Below are positions 8,743 to 20,806 of a DNA stretch of 46,031 nt, in pieces. This DNA comes from Gemmatimonadaceae bacterium (lineage in GTDB: Bacteria > Gemmatimonadota > Gemmatimonadetes > Gemmatimonadales > Gemmatimonadaceae). The position numbers and the translations under genes are program-made. The notes beneath the pieces are model-generated. The model was not told the origin of the DNA, searched no databases, and saw only the letters and a program-made list of their open reading frames with translations. The stretch lies in NCBI GenBank assembly GCA_025453875.1, contig JALOPN010000003.1, forward strand, positions 1 through 46,031, in the 5' to 3' direction. Numbering within the stretch: the first letter of the stretch is position 1; every line of letters starts with the position of its first letter.

Positions 8743-9956
8743 TGGCGAGCACTCGCGGCGAGGTCTTCATCGGGCCGCTCGGGACTCGCGTACAACGCGA
8801 GGTAACGCGCCGCAACATGCGCTGGATCAAAGTGTTCAAGCGCATGTGCTCGAGCCATTTCGCCGCGTGTGCGTGTCGCGTTGAGGTCGCGGGCCGCGGC
8901 GTCGATCGCGGCGGCGAGTGCGTCGATATCGCCTGGTTCGATGAGTGTGCCACCGTGCGACGGCACGACCACGTCGGGGAGTCCACCGCTGCGATACGCG
9001 ATGACGGGTGTGCTGCACAATGCCGATTCGACCGCGACGAGGCCGAGTCCTTCTTCGTGTGACGGCATGACCGTCACGAGGGCGCGCTGATACAACGCCG
9101 GCAGCGCGTCGTGCGGCAGCGCGCCATGCCAGCGTACACGCGACGCGAGACCCAGCGTGTTCGCCTGCGCGTGCAGCGCCGCGCGATCGGGACCGTCACC
9201 GACGATGTCGCACGTGAGGTGTGAGGCGGTGCGCGCCAGTGCCGCCAGCAGCTGCCCGACACCCTTCTGTGCGTTCAGTCGGCCCACGAACAGGACACCG
9301 CCGCGATCGCGCGGTCCCGGTGTGAAGCCGTGGACATTGACCGGCATGGGGGCGACGTGGATGTCGCACCCGGGCACGATCGACGCGGCCGTGTCGGCGA
9401 GCCAGTGCGAGACGGCGGTCACGGCCTGCGCCCGATGCAGGACGGCCCGCATGATGGGATGCGCGGCTGACACGCCCTGCGCGAGGCGCACGTCGCTCCC
9501 GTGCATGGTGACGATGAAGCGCGGGCCGCCCGGCCGCCCGAGGCCGGCGGCCCAGGTGCACAGTCCCGCCGGAAACCACCAGTGGGCGTGCACGGCGTCG
9601 TACGGCGCGCCTTCGCGTCGCGCCGCCGTGATCGCCTGCTGCACCGCACGCCGTGTGTGCCAGAGCAGGCCGAGCAGCGCGAATCGACCGCTCCAGCCGG
9701 CGCGCACCGCTTCCACCATCGTGCCTTCGTACGCGAGCGTCTGGCGATCGTCGCGCGCGTAGCGCACGCGCTGCACCGGGATCCCCTGCACGACATCGCG
9801 CGACGCCAGTCCCGGTGCGCCGGGCGCGATCACATCGATCCGTGCACCTGCATTCCCGAGCGCGTCGGCAAGGCGCAAAATGAACGAGCCCGCCGGATCA
9901 CCGGCGGTTCGCGGGAAGTTGTGCGTGACGAAGAGGACGCGCGGCGACGCGGACAC
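8739..9956 (-). CDS. Glycosyltransferase family 4 (GT-B)
   Basis: VLFVTHNFPRTAGDPAGSFI, GVLFVGRLNAQKGVGQLLAAL, MPSHEEGLGLVAVESALCSTPVIAYRSGGLPDVV. Confidence 0.92.
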   Translation of the reverse strand: MSASPRVLFVTHNFPRTAGDPAGSFILRLADALGNAGARIDVIAPGAPGLASRDVVQGIPVQRVRYARDDRQTLAYEGTMVEAVRAGWSGRFALLGLLWHTRRAVQQAITAARREGAPYDAVHAHWWFPAGLCTWAAGLGRPGGPRFIVTMHGSDVRLAQGVSAAHPIMRAVLHRAQAVTAVSHWLADTAASIVPGCDIHVAPMPVNVHGFTPGPRDRGGVLFVGRLNAQKGVGQLLAALARTASHLTCDIVGDGPDRAALHAQANTLGLASRVRWHGALPHDALPALYQRALVTVMPSHEEGLGLVAVESALCSTPVIAYRSGGLPDVVVPSHGGTLIEPGDIDALAAAIDAAARDLNATRTRGEMARAHALEHFDPAHVAARYLALYASPERPDEDLAASARQ

Positions 9957-9970
9957 AGTCCGGGTCGCGA

Positions 9971-11020
9971 TCAGCGCCGTCGCGCGCTCGACGAGCCGCC
10001 CGCGCGCTCGTCGTTGGGCGCATCCTCCGATGCGCGATCCGCCAGCACTTCATCGAGGGTGCGGCGCAGGTCGCGCATCTCCGCGCGTCCCTGGGCGATC
10101 TGTTCGCCAAGCAGCCCGGTCGCGAAGAACACGCTGCCGAGCAGCAGACACGTTTCGATCAGCGTCAGCAGCGGCCGATAGCCGATGCCGCCGAAGACAC
10201 GCACGCCCACCGCCACCAGTCCGGTCAGGACGCCGACGGCGAACAACGCGGCCCCGAGCATGCCGAAGGCGAGCAGCGGCTTCTGCCCGAAGCGCAGCTC
10301 GAACCAGACGGCGAGCATGTCGAGCACGCCCACCGGAATGCGCCCCAGCCCGAATTTCGAGCGGCCGGCGTGCCGCGGATAGAGCGGCACCGGGATCTCG
10401 GTGACCGTGTATCCCTGATTGGCCGCGAGCACGATCATGTAGCGATGCCAGTCGGGACGCATCGGAAGCGCCGCCATGATCTCGCGCTTGTACGCCTTCA
10501 CGTTGTTGAGATCACGGACCGAGACACGAAACAGGCGACGGCTCAGGCCATTGTAGATGCGCGAGACAAACGCCTTCTCGTACTTCCCCTGCTTGTACCC
10601 CGTGACCATGTCCGCTTCGCCCTGCAGGATGGGGGCGACGAGTCGCGGAATGTCCTCGGGCTTGAACTGGAGGTCGGCCGGATAGAAGACAAGCGTTTCC
10701 CCACGCGCGTGCAGCCAGCCGGTACGCAGCGCTTCGGCGATGCCTCGCTGCGTCCGGTGACGCACCGCGCGCACGAACGCATACTGCTGCTGCAGCTCCT
10801 GCAGCACGGCCCACGTGTCGTCCGACGAGCCGTCGTCGATCACGACCACTTCGTAGCGGGCCGCCTGATCGGCGAACGCCGCCTGCGCCTGCTCCATGAA
10901 GAGCGGCAGGTTCTCTGCCTCGTCCTTCGCCGGCACCAGCACGGAGACGTCGAGTGATGGACGGCGCGCGGTTCGCGGCGGCGCGTCGGCGTAGCTGCTC
11001 ACGGGAGCGATTGCCGTCAT
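9971..11020 (-). CDS. Glycosyltransferase family 2 with C-terminal TM helices (ArnC/GtrB-like)
   Basis: DVSVLVPAKDEAENLPLFMEQA, YEVVVIDDGSSDDTWAVL, FYPADLQFKPEDIP, two C-terminal TM segments. Confidence 0.9.
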   Translation of the reverse strand: MTAIAPVSSYADAPPRTARRPSLDVSVLVPAKDEAENLPLFMEQAQAAFADQAARYEVVVIDDGSSDDTWAVLQELQQQYAFVRAVRHRTQRGIAEALRTGWLHARGETLVFYPADLQFKPEDIPRLVAPILQGEADMVTGYKQGKYEKAFVSRIYNGLSRRLFRVSVRDLNNVKAYKREIMAALPMRPDWHRYMIVLAANQGYTVTEIPVPLYPRHAGRSKFGLGRIPVGVLDMLAVWFELRFGQKPLLAFGMLGAALFAVGVLTGLVAVGVRVFGGIGYRPLLTLIETCLLLGSVFFATGLLGEQIAQGRAEMRDLRRTLDEVLADRASEDAPNDERAGGSSSARRR

Positions 11021-11023
11021 GCG

Positions 11024-12520
11024 TCAGACCCGCTTGCGCATGCGCGCCGGCAGAATGCCGAGTTGATCACGATACTTCGCCACGGTGCGTCGCGCGATCT
11101 GTACACCGGTACGCTGGATGATCTCGACGATCGCCTGGTCGGTGAGCGGATTGCGCGGGTCTTCACCAGCCACGAGCTTCTCGAGCTGATCCTTGATGCC
11201 GCGCGCCGACACGTCGTCGCCATCGGACGTGGAGAGCCCTGACGAGAAGAAGAACTTGAGGGGCAGCACACCGCGTGGCGTCTGCACGAACTTCTCGTTG
11301 GTCACACGGCTGACGGTGGACTCGTGCATGCCGACCGCGTCGGCGACCTCGCGCAGCGTGAGCGGCTTGAGATACTGGATGCCGCGCTCGAAGAAGTCGC
11401 GCTGCCGATCGACGATGAAGTGCATGACCTTGAGCATCGTCTGCCGACGCTGCTCGATGGCCTGAATCATCCAGTTGGCCGAGTTGAGCTTGGACGCGAT
11501 GAAGTCCTTGCTCTCGGTGTCGAAGTGCTTGCGGTCGCGCGCGAGTTCCTGATACGAGCGGCTGATCTTGAGCCGCGGCAGGTTGCCGTCGTTGAGGAAC
11601 ACATGGTACGCGCCGTCGATCTTGTCGATGATCAGATCGGGGACGATGTAGTCCTCGGTGGGCGCGGCGAAGCGCAAGCCGGGCTTGGGGTCGAGTCGCG
11701 CCACTTCGTCGGCCGCCGTCTGCACTTCCTGCACACTGATCGCGAAGCGACGTGCGACTTCACTCCAGCGGTGCGCAATGAGCTCCTCGAAGGCCTCCTC
11801 GACGAGGCGCCACGCCAGCGTCCCCTGCGCGTTGAGCGACGTGAGCTGCAGCAGCAGGCATTCGCGGAGATCGCGGGCGCACACGCCGGGCGGATCGAGG
11901 TCCTGCATCACGCGCAACATGGCCAGCACTTCGTCGTCGCTGAACGGCGTGGCGGCCGGCACGTCGAGTTCTTCGGCGGCGCGCACCAGCACCTCGTTGA
12001 CGCCGTCGCGAATCTCGTCGAGCGTCGCGGCGAGATGCCCCGCCTCATCGATGTTGCCGATGAACTCTTCGGCGAGCAACGCCTGGCGTGGCGTGAGATC
12101 GAGCAGGGCCACCTGCTCCTTCAGGTGGTCGGCGAGATCGTGCGCCGCCACCGTGACGGGCTCGTACCACTCGCGCTGCTCGGCTTCTTCGCGCACGCCG
12201 CCCGTTTCGAACCCGTCGAGCAGCACGCTTTCCCAGTCGACGTCGTCGTCGCCGGACTTCTCCGGTTCCGGTTCGTCGCCGGTCTCGGCTTCGGCAAGGT
12301 TCTCGGGCTCGGCCGTCTCTTCCCCTTCTTCGGCCGCGTCGGCTTCGTCGTCCTCGGGTTCGACCAGCTCGAGAAACGGATTGGTGAGCAGTTCCTGCTT
12401 GAGGTGCTGCTGGAGATCGAGGAGGGGCATGTACAGCAGATCCATCGCCTGGTACAGGCGTGGATTGATCTTCAGCTCCTGACGGAGCGACGTGCTCTGC
12501 TGCAAGCCCGTCTTCATCAC
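11024..12520 (-). CDS. rpoN: RNA polymerase sigma-54 factor
   Basis: Q-rich N-terminus QQSTSLRQELKINPRLYQAMDLLYMPLLDLQQHL; VADAVGMHESTVSRVTNEKFVQTPRGVLPLKFFFSS; RpoN box IARRTVAKYRDQLGI. Confidence 0.97.
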   Translation of the reverse strand: MMKTGLQQSTSLRQELKINPRLYQAMDLLYMPLLDLQQHLKQELLTNPFLELVEPEDDEADAAEEGEETAEPENLAEAETGDEPEPEKSGDDDVDWESVLLDGFETGGVREEAEQREWYEPVTVAAHDLADHLKEQVALLDLTPRQALLAEEFIGNIDEAGHLAATLDEIRDGVNEVLVRAAEELDVPAATPFSDDEVLAMLRVMQDLDPPGVCARDLRECLLLQLTSLNAQGTLAWRLVEEAFEELIAHRWSEVARRFAISVQEVQTAADEVARLDPKPGLRFAAPTEDYIVPDLIIDKIDGAYHVFLNDGNLPRLKISRSYQELARDRKHFDTESKDFIASKLNSANWMIQAIEQRRQTMLKVMHFIVDRQRDFFERGIQYLKPLTLREVADAVGMHESTVSRVTNEKFVQTPRGVLPLKFFFSSGLSTSDGDDVSARGIKDQLEKLVAGEDPRNPLTDQAIVEIIQRTGVQIARRTVAKYRDQLGILPARMRKRV

Positions 12521-13425
12521 GCGGTGCCCTCGGGAGCGGACGCGTCGGCATAGCGCGCCCGGAGACGCGCTGTGAGGGTGGGTCCGAAGTAACGCTCGGA
12601 GACTTCGTCGTCGAAGACGAGGTCGCGGACCGCGCCGGCGACGCCCACCCGACCGTCGTACATGATGTACGCCCGGTCGACGATGTCCAGCGTCTGCTCG
12701 ACGTTGTGATCCGAGATGAGGACGCCGATCCCCCGATACCGCAACTCGGCGACGATCTTCTGGATGTCGTAGACGGCCTTCGGATCGACGCCGGCGAAGG
12801 GCTCGTCGAGCATCATGAACTTGGGCTCGGTCACGAGCGCCCGGGTAATCTCCAGGCGGCGCCGTTCGCCGCCGGAGAGCTGGAATGCCTTGCTCCGTCG
12901 GAGATGCTTGATCTTGAGTTCGTCGAGCAGCGTCTCGAGGCGCTCCGCGCGTTCCTTGGACGACAGGTCGAGTGTCTCGAGGATGGCGAGGATGTTGTCC
13001 TCGACGGAGAGCTTGCGGAAGATGCTCGGTTCCTGCGCGAGGTAGCCGATGCCGCGCTGTGCCCGCTTGTACATGGGCATGCGCGTGATGTCCTCGCCAT
13101 CGAGCGAAATGCGCCCCACGAGCGGCGCGATCAGCCCGACGATCATGTAGAACGTGGTGGTCTTGCCCGCGCCATTGGGGCCGAGCAGGCCGACGATCTC
13201 GCCCTGCTTCAGGTGCAGCCCGACGTTGTCCACCACCTTCCGACCACGGTACACCTTCACCAGCCCTTCGGCCGACAGTTCACTGCCACCGGCGACCACC
13301 GGTGGCGCGGCGACGCCACCAGCGGCCGGTTCGTTCGGATCGCCGTGTTCACCGACGTCGAGCGCCGCCTCACCCGGGTAGGGCGCGTCGGCGTCATCGT
13401 TGGCAGGATCGAAGGGCACGGTCAT
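12517..13425 (-). CDS. lptB: LPS export ABC transporter ATP-binding protein
   Basis: LVKVYRGRKVVDNVGLHLKQGEIVGLLGPNGAGKTTTFYMIVGLI, LSGGERRRLEITRAL, FMMLDEPFAGVDP; ATG at 13425 overlaps the upstream TGA (ATGA). Confidence 0.95.
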   Translation of the reverse strand: MTVPFDPANDDADAPYPGEAALDVGEHGDPNEPAAGGVAAPPVVAGGSELSAEGLVKVYRGRKVVDNVGLHLKQGEIVGLLGPNGAGKTTTFYMIVGLIAPLVGRISLDGEDITRMPMYKRAQRGIGYLAQEPSIFRKLSVEDNILAILETLDLSSKERAERLETLLDELKIKHLRRSKAFQLSGGERRRLEITRALVTEPKFMMLDEPFAGVDPKAVYDIQKIVAELRYRGIGVLISDHNVEQTLDIVDRAYIMYDGRVGVAGAVRDLVFDDEVSERYFGPTLTARLRARYADASAPEGTA

Positions 13426-15257
13426 CGCGGAGGGGATCGGTACGCGGTCGAGCGGAGGGCGGGGAGAAACCAGTGTCGAGCAGCGGTGGCAACGGGGCCA
13501 CCGGGACGGCGCTCCGCCGGTCGCTCCCTCCAACTTAGCCGGGAGGGTGACAGGGCGGCGAGAGGGGGCGCATCGCTCGCGATGTCGGGTGGCACACGCC
13601 GTGCACTGTCCCGGCGCAGACTGTCACGCCGCTGGATCACGCGGCGGACCGAGTCACGGCCCGCGCTATCGAGTCCCATGGTGTCCGGTGTGACGGTGGT
13701 GCTGTCGGTCAGCGAATCGAGGATGGGCTCGAGATAGAGCCCGACGGCCTGCGAATCAACCAGCACCTCACGCATCTCGCCGTTCGCGAACTCGGCGCGG
13801 ATGCGCTTCCCCCGCACGTAGTTGATGGCGGGGGGGAGTGTGGGCCCGCGATTGGAGGGCACCTGATACCGCGAGACCGCATTGCCGGTGGCCGTGACGA
13901 GCTTCATCACGCTCCGTGGGGCGGTGTCGGGCGGCGTGGTGATCGTGTCGAACTCGGCCACGACCGTGTCCCCCATGAGCAGGTCTCGCTCTTCCGAGCG
14001 CAGCTTGAGGGTGTCCGGGACGCCCTGCGCGATCGCGCGCCCCACCGCGTGCAGCATGCGAATGCGCTGCTTGGGGAGATCCACATCGATGGAGTCGGCC
14101 TCGAGCGACTGCGTGGGCGTCTCGGCGAATGCACGGCCCGTGCCGAACGCCCACGCGCGCTGCACGAGTTGCGAGTCGAGCTGCATGGCGACACGCTCGG
14201 CGCGCATCGTGAGGTCGCGACTGGTGCCCTGCGCGCGATGCGAGGCGAGCACACGATCGAGCTGTCGATTGGTGCTGAACAAGTCGATCGTGTCGCCGAC
14301 GAGGCGGAAGGGACGCGCGGTGTCTCGCGAGAGCACGTAGGCGCCGCGCATGAGACGCGCCTGCTCCGTGACCTTGTTGAACGCCGCGGTATCTCCCTCG
14401 GCGACGATCATCTCGCGATTGATCACCACGTTGCCCCACGCCACGAGCAGCGTGTCGCCGACGTCCTCCATCTGATTGGCGGTGATGTTCACGGGCGGTC
14501 GCTCGCGCCCCGTGGAGTCCTTCTCCACCAGATTGACGGAGGGTCGATCGGGGGCGAAGAGTCGTGGCACATCACGCGCCCGTCCGGCACGAAAGTACTC
14601 GATGCTGGGACCACGAAACACCGAGCCGCTCTTGAGGTCGGTCGCCGTCACGCCACCGGTGGCGACCAGACGCTCTTCCTTGGTGAAGTAGGTCGCGGTT
14701 GGCGAGAGGACCTGCATCTTGCCCGGCTCTTCGAAGATCACGTTGCCGATGAGCAGCAGCATGCTGAGCGATTCGTACTGCTCCGCGCTGTCGGCTTTCA
14801 CGAAGTTCGCTTCGCCCTGACACTTGGCGACCACGCCGCCGCCGATGAACGCGTTGCGCGTCCCATCCGGCAGGAGATTCGTGACCAGCCGAGAGTCGGG
14901 TGGGCTGTCGTTGAAATCGAGCAGGCATTCACGTGTTGCCGGCTTGCGTTTCGGTGGTGCCTTTTTTGCGGCGTCTCGCGCAATCGAATCGCGCACGAGC
15001 GAATCACGTGCGGCGGAGTCCATCACGGGACGCGGTGGCGCGCTATCGGTCTTCGCGCTGTCGGCGCGCGCACTATCGGCGCGCGCGCTATCCGCACGCG
15101 CCGAATCGGCAGCGGGCATGGGAGCGCGCACGGAGTCGCCGGCCGCGCCATCGGGCGGCGTGGCCGGCGGCGTGCCCCGCCGTCCGCCAAAGCAACCGGC
15201 CACGATGAGGACCACGCCCAGCAGCGCGAGCCACGCGACGCGCCGAGACGGATTCAC
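13422..15257 (-). CDS. LptA/OstA-like LPS transport protein with lipobox and Asp-Ser-rich low-complexity linkers
   Basis: Signal/lipobox MNPSRRVAWLALLGVVLIVAGC; OstA-type repeats (GNVIFEEPGKMQVLSPTATYFTKEERLVATGGVTATD, ITANQMEDVGDTLLVAWGNVVINREMIVAEGDTAAFN); located between lptB and lptC. Confidence 0.82.
   Translation of the reverse strand: MNPSRRVAWLALLGVVLIVAGCFGGRRGTPPATPPDGAAGDSVRAPMPAADSARADSARADSARADSAKTDSAPPRPVMDSAARDSLVRDSIARDAAKKAPPKRKPATRECLLDFNDSPPDSRLVTNLLPDGTRNAFIGGGVVAKCQGEANFVKADSAEQYESLSMLLLIGNVIFEEPGKMQVLSPTATYFTKEERLVATGGVTATDLKSGSVFRGPSIEYFRAGRARDVPRLFAPDRPSVNLVEKDSTGRERPPVNITANQMEDVGDTLLVAWGNVVINREMIVAEGDTAAFNKVTEQARLMRGAYVLSRDTARPFRLVGDTIDLFSTNRQLDRVLASHRAQGTSRDLTMRAERVAMQLDSQLVQRAWAFGTGRAFAETPTQSLEADSIDVDLPKQRIRMLHAVGRAIAQGVPDTLKLRSEERDLLMGDTVVAEFDTITTPPDTAPRSVMKLVTATGNAVSRYQVPSNRGPTLPPAINYVRGKRIRAEFANGEMREVLVDSQAVGLYLEPILDSLTDSTTVTPDTMGLDSAGRDSVRRVIQRRDSLRRDSARRVPPDIASDAPPLAALSPSRLSWRERPAERRPGGPVATAARHWFLPALRSTAYRSPPR
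15042..15112 (-). repeat. Imperfect ~15-nt tandem repeat encoding (ADSAR)n in the LptA-like protein
   Basis: Encodes ADSARADSARADSARADSAKTDSA; + strand shows repeated gcgcgcactatcggc-type units. Confidence 0.75.
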
Positions 15258-15802
15258 TTGTTCTCGACCTGCACAGGTGCAACGCCCTTGAAGTTCCGGA
15301 TGACTCGCAGCTTGGTGAGCTGCGGATCGGATTCGAAGCCGATGCCGGTGATCTGACGCTTCGGGGGTTCGTTGAGCACGAACGCGCTGTCGCTGAAGAT
15401 CTGATTGCGCAACTCGTCGTACACGAGCTGCTGCGTTTCGAGGCGGCGGCCGTCGGCGCGCACGACGACCACATTGCCGCGCGCTTCGAGGCGATTGAGT
15501 CGCTTGTTGTACGTCCCTTCACGCGCGGTGAGCTGACCATCCTTGGCCCCGAGCGCATCGAAGAAGGTCACGTTCACCACGCGCAGCTCGAAGCGGTTGC
15601 CCCCATCGTAGGTGTAGGTGGTGTCGGCGAGCAGTTCGCCGCGCGCTGTGGACTCGTTGGTGAGGCGCATGCGCACCCCCCATCCCAGCTGTTCCGCAGA
15701 GTCGGGCAGCAGCGCATCCGCCGGTCGCGGCGCGGTACCGCTGTCGTCGCACGCCGCGGCCGCGCACAGGATCCCCACGAGCCAGAGCATCGGGCGCCGC
15801 AT
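15254..15802 (-). CDS. lptC: LptC-family LPS export protein (lipoprotein-type signal)
   Basis: Lipobox LVGILCAAAAC; VTFFDALGAKDGQLTAREGTYNKRLNRLEARGNVVVVRADGRRLETQQLVYDELRNQIFSDSAFVL; adjacent to lptA-like/lptB and kdsC/D. Confidence 0.82.
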   Translation of the reverse strand: MRRPMLWLVGILCAAAACDDSGTAPRPADALLPDSAEQLGWGVRMRLTNESTARGELLADTTYTYDGGNRFELRVVNVTFFDALGAKDGQLTAREGTYNKRLNRLEARGNVVVVRADGRRLETQQLVYDELRNQIFSDSAFVLNEPPKRQITGIGFESDPQLTKLRVIRNFKGVAPVQVENK

Positions 15803-16788
15803 CAGACGGCCCCGGCGCGCATGAGGTCGTGCAGATGCACGACGCCAACCAGGGCGTCGTGCGCATCGAGGACCGGCATTGCCATGATTCCGTGCGTCTC
15901 CATGCGGTGCACCACCGCACTGCCAAGTTCATCGTCGCGTGCGACACGCGGGTTCGTCGTCATGACCCCCGTCACGGGCACGCCGAGTGCGTCCGGTTCG
16001 CGCTCCAGCAGGCGCGCGAGATCACCAGCCGTCACGACACCACACATGCGGCTGCTCTCATCGATCACGATGGCGATGCCACGCCGACCCGCGAGTCGGA
16101 CGGTCGCGTCGCGCATTGTGGCCGAGTCGGGCACGGTTGGCAGCGGTGCGCCCTCCATGACATCGCGGACGCGCGTGAGCAGCTTGCGCCCGAGCGCGCC
16201 GCCGGGATGCAGTCGCGCAAAATCTTCGGCGCGAAATCCGCGTTCCTGCAGCAACGCGACCGCGAGCGCGTCGCCCAACGCCAGCGTGACGGTCGTGCTC
16301 GTCGTGGGCGCGAGATCGTGGGGGCACGCTTCGTCGCGTGTGCCAAGATCGAGTACCACGTCGGCGTGTCGTGCGAGCCGCGAGGCGCGATCGGCGGTCA
16401 TGGCGATCATGCGCACGCCAAGCCGCGCCAGCGCGTCAATGAGCCCCAGCAGTTCGGTAGTCTCGCCACTCTTCGAGAGCAGAATCGCGACGTCGCCGGG
16501 ACCGACAATTCCCAGATCACCGTGCACGCTCTCCACCGGATGCAGGAACATGGCGGGTGTGCCGGTGCTTGTGAGCGTGGCCGCGATCTTGCGCCCGATG
16601 AGGCCTGACTTGCCGACCCCCGCCACGATCACCCGCCCCGAGCTCTGGGCGATCAGCTGCACCGCCCGTTCGAAGTCGCTGCCGAGCGTCGCAGCCGCTG
16701 CGGTGAGTGCATCGCGCTCGAGTTCGAGCACACGTCGACCGCGGGCGATGATGTCGAGCGCTGGTTCCACGCTGACCGACGTACTCAC
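15802..16788 (-). CDS. kdsD: D-arabinose-5-phosphate isomerase (SIS + two CBS domains)
   Basis: SIS motifs GRVIVAGVGKSGLIGRKIAATLTSTGTPAMFLHPVESVHGDLG and ILLSKSGETTELL, two C-terminal CBS domains; GTG 16788 overlaps the kdsC stop. Confidence 0.94.
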   Translation of the reverse strand: MSTSVSVEPALDIIARGRRVLELERDALTAAAATLGSDFERAVQLIAQSSGRVIVAGVGKSGLIGRKIAATLTSTGTPAMFLHPVESVHGDLGIVGPGDVAILLSKSGETTELLGLIDALARLGVRMIAMTADRASRLARHADVVLDLGTRDEACPHDLAPTTSTTVTLALGDALAVALLQERGFRAEDFARLHPGGALGRKLLTRVRDVMEGAPLPTVPDSATMRDATVRLAGRRGIAIVIDESSRMCGVVTAGDLARLLEREPDALGVPVTGVMTTNPRVARDDELGSAVVHRMETHGIMAMPVLDAHDALVGVVHLHDLMRAGAV

Positions 16789-17414
16789 GACGCCGACTCC
16801 TCGCGCGACCGACTGAAGACATAGCGCTCGACCGCGCCATGCCATTCATCCCGCGCGTCGAGCAGCCCTTCGGCAAACTCTCGCACCGCGCCGTGTCCAC
16901 CAGCGCGCGCGAGTTGCCAGGTGCAACTGCGCCGCACCTCGGGCACGGCATTGCCGACGGCGACCGGGAGCGCGACGCGGCGCAGGATGGGGAGATCGGG
17001 GAGATCGTCCCCGACGAAGGCGGCTTCGTCGTCGCGGCAGCCGAGTTCATGGAGAACGCGACGCCACGCGGCAAGTTTGCGTGCCTGCGGGTCCTGCGCG
17101 AGCGCGTCCACCTGCAACTCACGCGCGCGCTGCGCGACGCTGTCCGAGACGCGGCCCGTCACGATGGCCACCTTGATGCCGCACTCCCGCAGCAAGGTCA
17201 CGCCGAGCCCGTCCTGGATGTCATAGCGCTTGAGTTCGAAGGGGATCGAGCGGCCCTCGTGGCTGCTCGCTCCCAGATACACGCCACCGTCGGTCAGAGT
17301 GCCATCGATGTCGAGACCGACCACGCGAATGCGACGCGCCAGCCCCGGGTCGAGCACCGGCGGCTGGAGTCGGATGGCGGGCAGCGCCTCGTGATCGCCG
17401 CGCGCCTCGTTCAT
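16785..17414 (-). CDS. kdsC: 3-deoxy-D-manno-octulosonate-8-phosphate phosphatase (HAD family)
   Basis: VVGLDIDGTLTDGGVYL, YDIQDGLGVTLLRECGIKVAIVTGR, FVGDDLPDLPILRRVALPVAVGNA. Confidence 0.93.
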   Translation of the reverse strand: MNEARGDHEALPAIRLQPPVLDPGLARRIRVVGLDIDGTLTDGGVYLGASSHEGRSIPFELKRYDIQDGLGVTLLRECGIKVAIVTGRVSDSVAQRARELQVDALAQDPQARKLAAWRRVLHELGCRDDEAAFVGDDLPDLPILRRVALPVAVGNAVPEVRRSCTWQLARAGGHGAVREFAEGLLDARDEWHGAVERYVFSRSREESAS

Positions 17415-18229
17415 GCGCGCACTCGCGCCCAGATGTCCACCGCACGACGCACGAGATCATCGAGCGCGTCGAGCGGCAGCATGTTCGGACCGTCGCTGGG
17501 TGCGGCGTCCGGATTCGGATGCGTCTCGAGAAAGAGCCCCTGCGCCCCCGCGGCCACCGCCGCGAGGGTCAGCGTCGCGACGAACTCGCGCGCGCCGCCG
17601 CTCGCCCCTCCCGGCCCCTGCCCCGGTCGCTGCACGCTGTGCGTGCCGTCCATGATCACCGGCACCTCACACGTCTCTCGCATCCGCGCGAAGCTGCGCA
17701 TGTCGACGACAAGATCGCCGTACCCGAAGAACGTGCCGCGCTCGGTGACGGCCAACTCGGCGCGCGACGCACGCGGCCGCGCCATCCACACCTTGTTCAC
17801 GGCGCCGAGCATTCCCTCGGGGTGCATCCATTGGCCCTTCTTCACGTTCACCGCGCGCCCTGTCGCTCCGGCCGCTTCGAGCAGATCGGTCTGTCGGCAG
17901 AGAAACGCCGGGATCTGCAGGACATCACACACCTCCGCGGCCGGCGCACACTGTGCGGGCTCGTGCACGTCGGTGAGCACCGGGAGGCCAGTGGCGGCGC
18001 GGACGCGCGCGAGGGCCGCGAGGCCCGCTTCGAGCCCGGGGCCACGCGTCGCCCCCGGGTTCGAACGATTCGCCTTGTCGAACGACGCCTTGAAGATCAC
18101 GCCGCCCGGCACATGCTCCGCGAGGCGGGCCAGATGCTCGGCGACGCGCAGATTGAGTGCGTCGTCCTCGAGCTGGCACGGCCCGGCGATGAGGAAGAGG
18201 CGATCTGGCGGAAGCAGCGGTGCCGTCAT
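17411..18229 (-). CDS. kdsA: 3-deoxy-8-phosphooctulonate synthase
   Basis: FLIAGPCQLEDD, FKASFDKANRS, LPVLTDVHEPAQ, LQIPAFLCRQTDLLEAA, VNVKKGQWMHPEGM, VIMDGTHSVQRPG. Confidence 0.96.
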   Translation of the reverse strand: MTAPLLPPDRLFLIAGPCQLEDDALNLRVAEHLARLAEHVPGGVIFKASFDKANRSNPGATRGPGLEAGLAALARVRAATGLPVLTDVHEPAQCAPAAEVCDVLQIPAFLCRQTDLLEAAGATGRAVNVKKGQWMHPEGMLGAVNKVWMARPRASRAELAVTERGTFFGYGDLVVDMRSFARMRETCEVPVIMDGTHSVQRPGQGPGGASGGAREFVATLTLAAVAAGAQGLFLETHPNPDAAPSDGPNMLPLDALDDLVRRAVDIWARVRA

Positions 18230-18232
18230 GCG

Positions 18233-20733
<2,501 letters not shown>

Positions 20734-20806
20734 GCCATTTAAGATACTGGGCTGGCCGAGCGATCGCAAACGCCGGCGTCGTGTCACACTCCGTCTTCGG
20801 ACCCCG

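Noticed and set aside
15042-15112. Tandem repeat as CRISPR-like array
   Set aside because: Units are ~15 nt, have no unique spacers and lie in frame inside a coding sequence.
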